A stretch of 64,000 bases of DNA. Origin: Aporrectodea caliginosa. Its lineage: Eukaryota > Annelida > Clitellata > Crassiclitellata > Lumbricidae. The notes beneath the pieces are model-generated. The model searched no databases, had not been told where the DNA came from, and was given only the letters and a program-made list of their open reading frames with translations. The translations under genes and the position numbers were made by a program. Positions 21,640 through 33,924 of the stretch are shown here, in pieces (within the stretch, counting starts at the first letter, position 1; the number at the start of each line of letters is the position of its first letter). The stretch covers positions 1,494,001 to 1,558,000 of the forward strand of contig JACEVL010000160.1 of the NCBI GenBank assembly GCA_020284085.1, written 5' to 3'.

Positions 21640-21845
21640 GATGCAGAGATGGGTAACTAATTGATTAGATGACAAACGATTAGCTAATCGATTAGATAAG
21701 CAGCTAATTCTAATTCTAATCGATAAGCTGTCGTCTGTTGCTAATTCTAATTGGTAAGCAATTCTCAGCTAATTCTAATCGAAAATCGATTAGCTGATCG
21801 ATTAGATGTTCGAAAATTAAGCTGAGAACGCGTTCATTAAGAATG
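21640..21845. repeat. Cluster of CGATTAG/CTAATCG motifs
   Basis: About a dozen overlapping copies of ctaat(c/t) and its complement in 200 bp make a region with many small palindromes. No flanking TIR pair was found. Confidence 0.55.
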
Positions 21846-22483
21846 ACTTTATCGAGTTTGAAAATTTCACTTACTTATTTATCTGAAGGCTGTTTCAAAC
21901 CTTAAACTGTCTGCTCATGGTTATAAAACAATTGAACCAGTACAAGTTATTTCTGTGCTTAGTCTATAAGTATAGAATAGACCTAAGTAATAAGCTAAGA
22001 GTTGTAATAAGTAGCAATGTTGGTAACCTGTATTTTAGCGTATTTATTGTTTTGCTTATCTGGCTGCGTAAGTGGAAGTTGGATTGATAAAAATAATTCT
22101 TTGTATAAATAGAAGTTGGACTGATAAAAAGAATCTTTGCGTTAAAATGGAAGTTGGATTGATGACAGTAATCATGAAAATTATTGAAATAATGAAATAT
22201 ACTGAAATACAGGATATATAACTGATATAAAGTAAGTGCGTTTTAACGTAGGTATATTAGATACATACCTGCATACATACTGTCAGATTGATCTTCTGGA
22301 TAGTCGGATTGACCTTCTGGATATTTGGACTGGTCTTTCTTAAGGATATTGACCTGATTACAGCTTGGTGTTAGTGCACCATAGGTTGATGCCTTGTGCA
22401 ATAAACATTGGGGGTGTGATAGGAGTTATAAATTACATTACATGACTGTACATACATACATACATGCATACATAAGGACCTAC

Positions 22484-22762
22484 CTTTCACGTAGACTACC
22501 GTCATCTCATCACTCATCCGAGATCCGCTATTAACAGCAAACGACAGTCTGGTAGACGAGCCAGATGGTACAGTGTGATGCACAGTGCAATTAACAGTCG
22601 CCTGATTCTTTGTTGTATCAGATGAATTCAAACACGAAACATTTGCTTCAGAATCATTCACACTGATGGCATATGAATCAAAAATGCCCAACTGGTTCCA
22701 CTGTATGCACAAATTGTTGTCGTGACAGTCGAAAATAAGCAGGGAATCTGGTTTGGAAGGTT
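22484..22762 (-). CDS. RPTP exon: FN3 domain 2
   Basis: The exon is 279 bp, phase 1 to phase 1, with acceptor TTTGTTTTAG and donor GAAAG|GTAGGT. It encodes 93 residues starting EPSKPDSL, with the core Trp in LCIQWNQLG, four Cys residues and several N-glycosylation sequons. The end (TRLSFAVNS...VVYVK) fits the last FN3 strands. It is the nearest visible relative of the two broken relics at 24.6 and 25.1 kb. Confidence 0.85.
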
Positions 22763-23290
22763 CTAAAACAAATGGAAAAAACAAAGATAATGGTGTTTAA
22801 TTAAGTGCCACTTTTTAACATTCGAATACAGCTCATTTTCAGTCTGGGAAAGAGATGAAAAAGGTCATTGAAAATAATGACAAAGACAAAAGGACACAAG
22901 AAATTTTAGGACATAAGAGTAAAAGATAGTCTTGAGTTCCCAAAAGTAGCAATGATCAAAATGGTGGTCAACAGCTCCGTTTTGCAACACAACAGGAACA
23001 AAAGTTGTGATGACCAAAAATGAGTTTTGACAATGTTTTGGCATACAGTTCAGTACAACCTTAATAACTTCTGAATCTTAAAGAAGTTCTGCCCAAATTG
23101 GAAGCTCTTGCTTCCTTTCATCCCAGTTAGCAACAGTGGTTCACTATTTGTCGGCCATGGGACAACATATGCAGCTGTTAGGGTCCATTCTTCTCAGCTC
23201 CTCAACACTTTACCATAGCAAATAGGTAAACAGCAAAAGTATTATAACTAGCTCTTCAAGTGATCTATCAATGACATCACAAATTACAGG
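22763..23290. other. Intron sequence without recognised features
   Basis: No coding or mobile-element signature seen. Confidence 0.4.
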
Positions 23291-23291
23291 A

Positions 23292-23760
23292 CTTGTGGGG
23301 TCCCAGCTTGCACCCTCAGACAGCTGAGGTCTACCATCTATCAAGCACGATGGGACCTACAAGCTCTTATCAAGTCTATCCAGGCCAAATTGATTACTGC
23401 AACATCGCCTCCACTGGTTTGCAACAGCACAGTATCATTCATCCTCAGGCAGTCATCAATGCCACTGTTTGTCTGGCCGTTCAAATAAAAAGTTCGACCA
23501 CATCACACCTGTCCTACCAGACCAGCTTCAGTGGCTAAGGATCGGCCAGCACATAAAATTCAAACTTTGGCTTCTTGTATACAAGTGTCTGAACAACTGC
23601 GCACCTATGTATCTTGCCGACCGCATCAACACCTGAATCGACTGCGGCTGCAATCATCAAGTCTGCCGACTTATTCATGCCTGCTAAAATCAATTGGGCT
23701 TTTGGTCCACAAACAGCAAAACTCAGGAGAACAAAAGTGTTCATGTTTTAAAAACATGAC
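23292..23760 (+). mobile_element. LINE reverse-transcriptase fragment, decayed
   Basis: The plus strand contains QIDYCN, then DHITPVLPDQLQWL, then IKFKLWLLVYKCLNNCAP and MYLADR in shifting frames. This is the conserved C-terminal part of CR1/jockey-type reverse transcriptases. Frameshifts and stops show it is dead. Confidence 0.75.
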
Positions 23761-23930
23761 ATTTTATTTACTATGGGCTTTCCAGCAATTGTAAAGACCT
23801 AGAAGTAGTTTGCTAAGTGACATACCATTTTAATTGTCAGAATTACAATTGCAGGTTCACTAAAGCACTAAACCATACTTCCAAATTTCCTCTATTACCA
23901 GTAGAAACAATGCAAGAATTTTATTTTAAC

Positions 23931-24020
23931 GTAACGTAACGTAACAAGACATTTATAAAGCGCCACTAAGAGTCTCTCAGAAGCGCTCAACAGTTGCCAT
24001 CAAACAGCTAAAAAAGTGTG
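23931..24020 (-). mobile_element. LINE 3' tail with (ACGTT)n end
   Basis: 'gtaacgtaacgtaac' followed by 'atttataaagcgccactaag' and 'agaagcgctc' is the same tail design as the other LINE ends, in minus orientation. Confidence 0.55.
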
Positions 24021-24576
24021 TCTTTAATTTTAACTAAACACGTTCCAAAGCATAGAATCTTCACCGAAGTCACTCTGTCCTTCAGGAACACTTTACCCAC
24101 CATCTTCCGACATGAGCTCATCAGTCCATCTTTGCCTCTCTTCCACCAGTGCTTGCACCATTAAATCGTGGAGTTAACGTTGGAGATACACCATAACAAT
24201 ATCTGAACAATGCAACATTAAATCTAACATCAACTCCAACCGCCTCTGTACTCTGGCAGTGCCAGTCCCAAGCCTGGATAAAGAACAAGGGCCAAGCTAA
24301 CCATCTTTGCTATGACACAACATCGTTAAAAAGAAAAAACCAACATAAAGCCTTTCCAGCGACTGGGCCATCTGCCAGGAATAGTCTTCCTCTAGACCCG
24401 TGTGGTCCGTGCCAGGGACATTTCATGCACATCATCTGAAAACTGTTCTCGCTGCTGGGTTTGGGCTGGGAGCACTTAAACGTACCGGGCAGATACCTTG
24501 GATGGCTGCAATATAAATATTCTGAATGCATAAATGAATAAACGAGGGCTAGAAGTATATGATTAGCTAAACCTAC

Positions 24577-24842
24577 TTGTGTATATGCATTCTGTCCGAT
24601 TGTTGCTCTTCAATCGACCACTCACTGATTAATCGTAATGGTAAGATTCTGCCCTGGGGTGGACACTCGATAAAGCCCCATTCTGTCGTCTGTGTTTTAT
24701 CATCTGAATCCCAACGAACTCTGGCTGACGGACACTGACCAAGATGCTAAAGTTGCTTGCAACTCCTTGACTGATGACCAAGATATATTGACACTTTGCG
24801 TGACGACCTTCCAGTTTTTGAATTTACCGGGCCGTGCAGGGG
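24577..24842 (-). pseudogene. Decayed FN3 exon relic, copy A
   Basis: This copy opens after acceptor GATTTTTCCAG in phase 1 (P-A-R-P-G-K), continues through VTQSVNISW, then loses frame before the middle of the module and meets a TGA. The donor-like sequence at its end is the same as in copy B. Flanking intron sequence is duplicated too, with a unit of about 476 bp. The domain assignment rests on the FN3 core motif; the frame breaks are visible directly. Confidence 0.7.
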
Positions 24843-25048
24843 CTGGAAAAATCAGAATTCACTGCTCTAGACCCGTGTGTACTTTTAGCCAGGGACACTG
24901 TACATACTCACATCTTCTGTAAACTGTTCTCATTGCTATGGGTATGGGCAGGGAGCACTTATGTAAGCAGATACTTTGGATATGCAACTATACAAATGCT
25001 CTGAATGCATAGAAAGAATGAATGAGGACTGAATATATTTAAACCTAC

Positions 25049-25326
25049 TTGTGTTGAAGTTTTTTGTCCAACTGTTGCTCCTCGACTGACCGATTCAAAA
25101 TTTTAATCGTAATGGTAAGAAGTTGCCCCGGGGTGGACAGCCGATCAATAAAGCTCCACACATGCTCCTCTGTGTTTTATTATAATATCCAACAAACTCT
25201 GGCTGATGGATCGCTGACCGAGATGTTAAAGTTGTTTGCAACTCCTTTCTGTACCCAGGACACGTTCACACTTTGCGTGTCAGTCTTCACAAGAATTGAT
25301 TTAGCGCACCATTAAACATGCAGGGG
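25049..25326 (-). pseudogene. Decayed FN3 exon relic, copy B
   Basis: On the minus strand a good acceptor (GATATTTCCAG) is followed by an FN3-like frame with the motifs TQSVNVSWVQKG, NNFNISVSD and PGQLLTITI, and a donor-like CACAA|GTAGGT at the end. Two adjacent TAA codons interrupt the frame in the middle, and the frame that agrees with the motifs does not match a phase 1 acceptor. It closely resembles the module at 22484-22762. It is one of two tandem copies and cannot encode a full domain as written. Confidence 0.7.
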
Positions 25327-25542
25327 CTGGAAATATCAGAATTAAAAAATTAAAAACCACTGTAAGTCTCTTAACTGATACTCTGTAAATACTCAGCTAC
25401 TTCTGTACACAAATGTATCATATGTATGCGTGCATCTATGCAAGTGTATTTATGTATAAATATACAATATATATATATATATATGCATATATGTATAGCA
25501 AAAAACATATATAAATGATATGAATATTATGTACGCAGTTGA

Positions 25543-25750
25543 TGAAATTATGGTGTGCTGAAGCTTTCAATGAGTCTTACTATTGCATAAAGTCGTACAA
25601 CCAACAGTGGATTGTTTTCAGGTTGAGAGAAATTGGAAGTCTTCTTCTTCTTCTTCTTCTTCTTCTTCTTCTTCTTCTTCTTTTCTTCTTCTTCTTCTTC
25701 TTCTTCTTCTTCTTCTTCTTCTTCTTCTATCTTCTTCTTCTTCTTAATTC

Positions 25751-25806
<56 letters not shown>

Positions 25807-25854
25807 CTTCTTCTTCTTCTTAATAATAATAATAATAATCTTCTTCTTCTTCTT

Positions 25855-25885
<31 letters not shown>

Positions 25886-25904
25886 TTACTATTACTATTA
25901 CTAA

Positions 25905-25982
<78 letters not shown>

Positions 25983-26087
25983 GCAGTAATTCAAATAATG
26001 GTACTGAAGGTTTCAATAATAAGGTTACTATTGCATAAAGTAACAACCAACAGTGGATTGTTTTCATTGAGAGAAATTGCATTCAAT
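25543..26087. repeat. Direct repeat of about 95 bp flanking a compound microsatellite
   Basis: The segments 25543-25641 and 25992-26087 share 'ctattgcataaagt' and 'caaccaacagtggattgttt' and the following 'gagagaaattg'. They bracket the trinucleotide tract. Confidence 0.8.
25638..25985. repeat. Compound (TTC)n-(TAA)n-(CTT)n-(TTA)n microsatellite
   Basis: Blocks of (TTC), (AAT), (CTT), (AAT), (CTT), then (ATT). The (AAT) and (ATT) blocks are complementary and could fold back. All long frames here are artefacts of the repeat. Confidence 0.95.
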
Positions 26088-26119
26088 GGTCAATTAAGTA
26101 AACATCATAACACAACAGC

Positions 26120-26330
26120 ATTATGTTGTTTCGTAATCGTAAACTTGAGGATTTTTACGTGCAGGCTACCAGTTTATTCAAGGGCCCTGTGTTAAGTCAG
26201 AGGGGTTGTCGAAAGAAATCTTGCGAAGTACATATCCGGTTGTCAGAAGACCAGAGAAAGAAGGAGACTGAGTGGGCTGGGCTACAGGTTGAGAGAAATT
26301 GGAAGACCAATACACGCGATACTTAATCTA
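26120..26330 (-). mobile_element. LINE 3' end, family with 'gtggcgcttta' tail, decayed
   Basis: 'taagtcagaggggttgtcgaa' and the surrounding order of blocks match 60160-60270, with much divergence. Confidence 0.5.
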
Positions 26331-26577
26331 CTCTACTATATAGTCCAAGTAGTTTAATCCACATATGCTGGTATATTATGTTACTTACACTACTCATTGT
26401 AAAGTACTTATGTCCAGTAAACTATAAAATGTTTTCTGTCATAGGATTCCTGTGGTCATGTGATGCCAATAACCTTTTATTATTGCCTCTACATTGTTTC
26501 TGTAGAGGCAGGTAAATAAGTTTATTATATTTACAGTTTTTACTTGCAAAGTTGCTAAAATTAAGAATTTTATAAAC

Positions 26578-26883
26578 CTGTTTGAAAGGTATGTGAAGCA
26601 TTTTCACACCGGTCCAAAAAGCACGCTTCTATTGTGGAGTTGTACGTCTCACCAGCTTCGAGTGGATTAGGAATGACATATGTCACCCAAGTCCAATTAC
26701 AAACGACACTCAAGTTTGTGATGATGGTTTCTTCAAAACAACGAGGTATGGTATTGTGCTGATTGTTATCATACCCGTCCACTGTTACTGAGAAACTGGT
26801 GGCCAACCCAGCCTGGAACCATAGAAGTGTGACTGATGTGTCTGTTACATTAACAGATGTAATGCTGGTTGGTGCCACTGGAT
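26578..26883 (-). CDS. RPTP exon: FN3 domain 1
   Basis: The exon is 306 bp with phase 1 on both sides, acceptor TTTTCTGACAG and donor ACAG|GTTTAT. The 102 codons encode one FN3 module: an opening DPVAPTSI, a core Trp in SVTLLWF, and a final F/G-strand part (LEAGETYNSTIEACF). It has several N-glycosylation sequons and four Cys residues. It is the first FN3 module after the Ser/Thr-rich stalk. Confidence 0.88.
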
Positions 26884-26899
26884 CTGTCAGAAAACACAA

Positions 26900-28014
26900 G
26901 TCAGGAACAAATTCTCAATGTAATTCTTAACTCAAGAAAACATTATTATATCATCTCTTCAGGTCAGGAAAATGTTCAATGTTGGGAAGTCTTCGGATTG
27001 GTGTTGCCATTCTACTGCGGTTACGGTTGACGAACAATTGCCAGGTGCGAAGAATGTTGTCCTCCACAAACCCGGTGACAGTGATGCCCAAACATGACAT
27101 CTTCTACCATCACATATAACATACTGCATGGTTTTGGGTTTTGCATGGTGCAGCCTCTTCCCCATCATCACTTCTCTTCTTTGACTCTATACGCAGTCCA
27201 AGAAATCCAAGCGCTGCATCTTCTTTCAGTTCTTTTCAGTTCTGGGTTGGAATCCATCAGTTGGGATCTTCGTGTCTGCGTGTGTTCACCAGTGGTGACT
27301 CTTCTAGTTATCTGCACACTGTCTGCTTATTGATGAACTGTTTGTTCTTAAAGACAAGCACAGGCAGCACTTCTGTGAGGTACTTCAAAGGTGCTAGTAA
27401 GTGCCTAGACAAATGCATACATAAATACTGGTACATACATACAAGTCATACATATATATCTTCAAGAAGCCAGATATCTAAATCTAAAAGCATAAATATT
27501 TAATTTTTATTCATGTAAAATATTAACAGGAAAACATGGGGTTAATATTTGTCACATGCAAATTGTCCAGATCACACAATTTCATTGTCTATAACAACAA
27601 TCCAGTTGCCAGAGGACAATACTTCAGATCTATTGTGATTTTCCCTTTTACCATTTGTTCAACATCAGAAGTTGGTCAGTCACATGGATAAAGGTAGAGA
27701 TGAAGTGTTTCTGACTGACTGACATCTGGGTGTCTGATCAACTGACCCAATAATCTTGTAGAATGAAGCTGAAAATGGATCTGATATTAAAGTAGGAAAT
27801 TTCTAAGAAATTAGAAGTATTACTCCCTTGCAAAGTGTTTGCTTTAACCACACAGACAATCAGCCATCCAGCCAGCAACTCAGTCAGTCAGTCACTTAGT
27901 GAATCAAAAGAAATAACTAACTATAATTGCATGCAATTTATGTACGGTAGTACAGCTCAGTCAGTATTAACTTCACTTGGATCAACTGTCATTTAAAAAA
28001 TTTTTTATTCCTAC
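26900..28014. other. Intron between the mucin-like exon and FN3 domain 1
   Basis: No FN3 or other coding exon was recognised. Short open frames around 27000-27500 on both strands show no motif I know. Confidence 0.4.
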
Positions 28015-29352
28015 CTTCGGTTGGGAAAAGAACAGCAGAAGTGGTGCTTTGGGAGTGCGGAAGAGAGGTCTGTGCCGTGAATCCCTGTGAAACATTTGAT
28101 GTGTTTGCTTGAAGGTCTTCGCTTTCTGATGTCGCAAGTGTCACCTGCTCCGTTACTTCTCTGTTCATTGACGTCTCTTGTCGACCAGTTTGATTATTTT
28201 GTTCAGAAGTCATCGTTGTAACATTCGAATCATCCATGGAGTATGCTGCAGTTGTTGTTACTTCTCCATAACTAACTGACTGACTGACCAAAGATTCAGT
28301 TGTATTCTTTCTCTCATTGGTCTTAGTTACATCTTCACTGTTACCTCGCCATTGTACTGTCATGCTGGAATGTTCTTCATTTCCAGTAACACTAGAAAGG
28401 TTTCTTTCAGTTGTAACGTTATTTGTTTCATCAACCATAGTGTATGCTGCATGTGTTGTTACCTTTCCATAATATCCAACTGACTGACTGCTCAAAGATT
28501 CAATCATACCCTTTTTCTCACTGGTCTTATTTACACTTTCACCATTCTCTTGTTGTTGTATTGTCATACTGGAATTTTCTTCTTCATTTCTAGTAATAAT
28601 AGAAAGGCTTCTTTCAGTTGTAACACTCTCTGTTTTATTGACCGTAGAGAATGCTGCATTTGCTGTTACTTCTCCATAATTTCCAACTAACTGACTGCTC
28701 AAAGACTCGATCGAACTCTCTCTCCCACTGGTCCTATCTACACTTTCACTGTTGTCTTGCCGTTGTGTTGTCATGCTGGACTGCTCTTCACTGCCAGTAA
28801 CATTAGAAAGCCTTCTTTCAGTTGTAACACTGTCTGTTTTATCGACCGTAGAGTATGCTGCATTTGTTGTAACTTCTCCATGATGTCCAACTAATTGACT
28901 GCTCAAAAATTCAAACATACTCTTTTTCTCACTGGTCTTATTTACACTTTCACTGTTCTCTTGCTGTTCTGTTGTCATGCGGGTATGTCCTTCTTCATTC
29001 CCTGTAGCACTTGAAAAGCTTCTGTCAGTTGCAGTGGTCTCTGTTTCATAGGCCATAGAGTATGCTGCAGTTGGTGTTACTTCTCCATAACTGACTGACT
29101 GACTGTTAAAAGTTTCAAACGTACTCTTGGTCTTAATTGTATTTTCATTATTCACTTGCTGTTCTGTTGTCAGGCTGGAATGTTCTTCATTGCCAGTAAA
29201 ACTTGAAAGGTTTCCATCAATTGTAGGCCTAAGAGTTGCCTTGACTTTCTCAACTGCTTTCACTGGTTTCGTTGACGTAACCTCTTGAGAAGACTGACCT
29301 TCAGATATATGATCAGAGGTATATGTTCCACGAAGTGTTACCACTATGGTGT
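28015..29352 (-). CDS. RPTP exon: Ser/Thr-rich mucin-like region with five tandem repeats
   Basis: This is the longest open exon in the window: 1338 bp, 446 codons, phase 1 on both sides, with acceptor CAACTTTAG and donor GAAG|GTAGGA. The protein is rich in Thr, Ser, Glu and Asn and has many N-x-S/T sequons. Five units of about 64-69 residues start with (G/R)NEE or GSEE, contain SMTTQ-like, ESVNKTSE-like and SLSSQ(L/S)V segments, continue with YGEVTT-x-AAYS, and end with TERxLSxVT. Such regions in receptor phosphatases are usually heavily glycosylated stalks near the N terminus. No stop interrupts the repeats, so this exon looks under coding constraint or recently expanded. Confidence 0.8.
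28190..29194 (-). repeat. Coding tandem repeat, five units of about 192-207 bp
   Basis: On the minus strand the units begin near 29194, 29002, 28795, 28591 and 28384. Their lengths are all multiples of three, so the reading frame is kept. The units differ mainly by substitutions, and the first and last are shorter by a few codons. Confidence 0.85.
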
Positions 29353-31130
29353 CTAAAGTTGACAACATAACATAACATTGCAAATCACAGCATAAATAAC
29401 AAACCATAGCGTAATACAACTTAACAATTGCTTCAAACAGTTCACAAGACCAACAAACCAGCCACACAAAGGTTCACAGTGAACTAAAGACACAGTCTCA
29501 GACAAAAGCAGAGAAGCTAAGAAAAAACATGGACGTATATAACACTAGGACACAGCCAGGTAAGAAAGAGAAGAGTTAGCCCCACAAGGCAGCCATGTTA
29601 TAAAGTATTAGCAACTTCCTTTGCTTGACCTTGACATATGAGAGCACATAGTCTGTCCTTTCCTCTCCTTCAGTACTTGATCGTCCCATCAAAAACATAT
29701 GGTCAAAATACTCAGTCTATATCTAAGCTAATTGGAGTTGGGGGAGGAGGGGTCAAGTGGAACAGATGTCTCAAAGTGTCTTTCCCCCTTAAATGCGGAT
29801 TTGAAACCAAAAACTCTGGCTTGAGTCAAGAAACCACTAGACTATATCAAGGACCCCAGGGAACACCCTTATGAGCACAGGAAAAGACGAATACAGTGGA
29901 GCAGGGTTGTTACAAAGTGGACACACATCACTGGCTATTAACCTGATTATAGTCTGGTTTTGATGCATTGTTTAGTGTCTTGTGCATCAGGCACTACAGA
30001 AGTTTTTTTAATTGTTATTACCCCAGCCTAAACAGAAGCAATGCCACGTTGTGAAGTTTCTGTACTTCAAGCAGTCTGACTATGGCACTACTGAAGCTCC
30101 AGGTTCGAAAGAAGGTCGCAATAAGATGGATGATTAGATGAGAGAAAAGCTACAAAGACATCTACACAAAAGAATCTAGTTTTCATTTCAAAGACAGTTT
30201 TTGTAAATTTTAAGTTTATTTATTCTTTCTTGAATGCTTTTCTTTTTTAAATGCTATGCTGTACTTTCTTCTGTCATGAGAACAACCTTAGATCTCAAAC
30301 AAGTCTCTGGACTTTGACAAAGACACAGCTATTTTATATCGATAGAGTGCATGTATACTCTCTCAGTATTTACACATCGGTACAAGTTTAATGCAGGAAC
30401 CATTAGGAAGTTATAAGATCATTTAGGCGTCTAAAGTTCTGCCCGACAAAAACAAAACATAACATGCCCTCAGCCTGTGTTATAGGACACTGTACAGCAG
30501 TCTTTTCAAAACATCTGATACAGATGTTTCGTTGAAATATAAATTCACTGCAAAGAAAGTATAAGATTTCGGGTAGTCCCTTAGTTTAGTCCAAGAAATG
30601 AGGCAGCCATGGGTATATAGTATCAGGAACTTCAGTTAATATAAAGGGTGGCCTGTGGTGGATTTCCTATAAAAACAAACAAGGTCATGGCCTAGGGATG
30701 GTACTCTCCAGAGTGGGCAAACTTAACTAATTTTGTTATTGAAATATTAAAAATCAAACATTAAATTTAATCTTAAAAACCAAACGACAATAATTAAATA
30801 TATTATAGTTATATTAGTCAGTCATAAAAAAATTTACAAGCTGCAAAACAACAAGGCCTGGGGCGGTCGATTGTAAAATCTGCCTGTGAGATTGGCTGCC
30901 AGTCCGGTTGTCTGTCATCCTGTACGAGTGCATATGAATATCATGATCCTTTGTTTAGTTGACTAGGAAATTAAAGTTGATCAGATATATATTTAGTTAT
31001 GCTGGTAGTAAATCAGACATGTGATCTCAATTTCATCAGGAACTTGTCTTGAGAGTTCATTTGACTTACCCTACCTTTAACTCTGATGCTAGATCCAACG
31101 GTCACCTTTGCAAACATGATTCAGTGCAAA

Positions 31131-31480
31131 TACCTCTCTCTCGTGCATCCAATTTAAAGTTCTAATTCTCGTGCTCGAATCTCAACTGGGTGTCTTGCTC
31201 CAAAATATCTTTATCACCAAATTCTACGTCCCCTCTCTGCCACGTCATTGCGTCCTCTCAGATCCTCTGACTGGCTTGACCTTTTGGTTCCCGGTGTTAG
31301 GACCACAATGGATAAATCCAGATCCTTTGCCTGCATAGGTGCCCTCTCTATGGAATAGACTTCCTCCTTCTTTGCGCTCTACTGATGGCACCTCTACCTC
31401 TTTCTCTCACCTTCAAACCATCCTTTTCTCTCAGAGTACCTCGCACTGGGAGCACTTCTTAAAGGCTAATGCTGTGAGAA
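31131..31480 (+). mobile_element. CR1/L2-like LINE 3' end
   Basis: Plus strand: 'tccaatttaaagttctaattct' blocks, then a frame reading SFACIGALSMEx and RLPPSLRSTDG in adjacent frames, then 'cgcactgggagcacttctt'. It is an RT C-terminal remnant with frameshifts. Confidence 0.7.
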
Positions 31481-33924
31481 GCGCTTCATTAATGATCAAA
31501 TACAATACAATACTATTACAACCAAGCACTTCTTGGACGGCTGGGCCTACAGCCGAGATTAGCCTTCCCAAAATGGTTTCTATTCCAGGATAATTTATAA
31601 CATGTTGCGAAAAACTAAGCTCTTTAATTCCAGAGGGATCTGAGATACCTCGGGGCAAAAAATAATAATAACGACGACGACGATGATGATTAAAGGCTGC
31701 CGAGCCAGGTGTTTGACTTGAATCAGAGGCAATAGCCTAGAAATCTTCTGATTCTGAATGAAAATCAGAGACAAGTGACCTCAATTTCATTTGCAACTGG
31801 TTTTCATCAAAGTTCATTTCAATTACTTTTAACTCCGATCTTTGATCCCAAACATATCGTCCTACCACCAAATGAAACTTTCCAGGACAAACATAATCAA
31901 CAGCAGAACATGTAATGCCCTATATCTAGAAACAGATCCCACAGCGCAGTAAGATACACCATTGCCAATTAAAACCAGTTACTTAATTATAAGACACAAA
32001 GAACCGGCGCATGGGCGAACATGCACGTCTAATTGAATTCATTGATTTTAAATTCAAATCCATGAGATGAGACTTAAAAGCGAAACAGATTCAACCTGAA
32101 AAACAGCCCAAGGAACCAAGTGCTAAGTTCACCAGAGTTCACCAGCCATCCGCTCATCATGTGTAGCCACCCACTTAACGTGTATCTCGATCGATTGTGA
32201 TGATATATGTAGGCAATGAGTGTGCAAGTATTGCAATCATATAGCTGCACATTTCTATGCATGAATAACATGTGATTAATGTGCCAGAACTCAATACTCG
32301 AATCAGAGGCACGGTCAGTCGCTTGGGAGGGCAGATGGACAGCTGAAGATGGAAGCTAAGTGACCAATCGATTCATTTAGAAAGTTTCAACACTTTAACG
32401 ATGAGCTGCATTGTGCCATTCATTCAGTACACGTTCATGGTCACAGTCAGTAAATTGCCGCTTGAAGGTGAGATTGTTAGGGCTGACCCTATTAATAAAG
32501 GTATTTTATGACAGGTGAAAGCTTCGTGTGGTACGGGCAGGGACGTGATAGTCAATATTATTGTGGATTGGAGGTAAGCAGGTTGCTGAGTTAAGGAGTT
32601 GATAGGCGATAGTAGCCAAGTTAAATCGATATGCCTTGAGATAGGGAGCCTCATTAAGGTTAGTGAGTGCCCGGATGCTGTGATAACCAAAGGTCCCCTC
32701 TGACAACCATCAGTCCACACGCACAATTATTTATAAAATGCGGGCACCCTCAAAACGAAGGAGCCGGGTGACTGCAGCGAAGTTAAAATTGACCCCCTTA
32801 AAGCGGGCCTGGCCAGTGGATTTGTGACAGAAGATCATCCAATAAGACTTTGTTGCTAGGACAAACGAGATGTGTCGCCAAGTTCTGCAACCTTCAGGAA
32901 ACTCATCAAACGTGCTATACCTGAAGCGTTGTGTCTTTGTTAAAACAAGCAATTGTTTTAGAAAGATTCAGATCAAATAATCTTTACACAAAGATCCACC
33001 ATGTTCATTGCACTTCTCTCAGCCCCTCTAACATGGCTACACTTTTGGAGATCGCTTATATTTTATTGTCCAGATTAGGGATTCCTTCTTAGATACTGTT
33101 ACACTTACCTTGCATGTCTGTACGAGACTAAGAGTAAGGACAAGGAGAGATGGACAACCACTGAGACCCGCTTAGACAAAGACTTGGATCTATAGAAGCT
33201 GATCAGTTCATTTAGCTAGCCTAAGATTACATGATATGGTAGCAACCGTTTGTAACTAGTTTAACAGGAGTCGAATTTAACTGTATGGCAGCCTGCAAGG
33301 CGCCCATCTGTCTTACTGCTCATTTTTAAAATGCGAAATGAGGAAGAAAGGAGTGCTTCTACTTTCAATGGTACAAGAAAGTTGTGCATTATTCATAGTT
33401 GGTTAGTTACTGTTCAACGATGCTGTGTCCTAATAAAGACGATCATCGTTGCCCTCCTCCTTTATCCAGACTTGGGATCCAGACTTCTCTTCCTCCTTTA
33501 TCCAGACTTAGAACTTCCTCATTCTTTATCCAGACTTGGGACTTCCCATGGCAGTGTCGGCGTTTTATTCATAGATTCTTCAAACGTATTATATTCAAAT
33601 TCCATGGCTAGACGTAATTTTTATATCTCTCCAATTACGCTGCCACATGACTAATTTGATTTAGTGATGGTTTTTTGACCCATCCGTAATATCTATCTCT
33701 CAGCTGCTAGAACACTCAAATGTCGATGGAGCTGTATTTCGGATAAACTTCAAATCCGCAAATGGGACAAAAACAAGTAAAAACAAAGAGAATCTCGGTT
33801 GAAACATTGAGATGGAAAGCACTCTGTAAAACAAATGAACATCGAGGGACCAGCAGTTTCATCTGTGCATGCAACTTAATTCAATCTGTGTACATACAGA
33901 GAGATTACTTGCTAATTCTATTCT

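Larger units (their letters stand above)
24391..25340. repeat. Tandem duplication of a roughly 476-bp exon-plus-intron unit
   Basis: Two direct units (about 24391-24866 and 24867-25340) share the start 'ctagacccgtgtg', the block 'gggagcactta', the block 'aaacctacttgtgt' and the whole FN3 relic. Divergence is clear but the order of blocks is the same. Confidence 0.75.

Noticed and set aside
25548..26082. Open frames of poly-Arg, poly-Lys, poly-Asn and similar
   Set aside because: Translations of the compound trinucleotide tract; no splice or start context.
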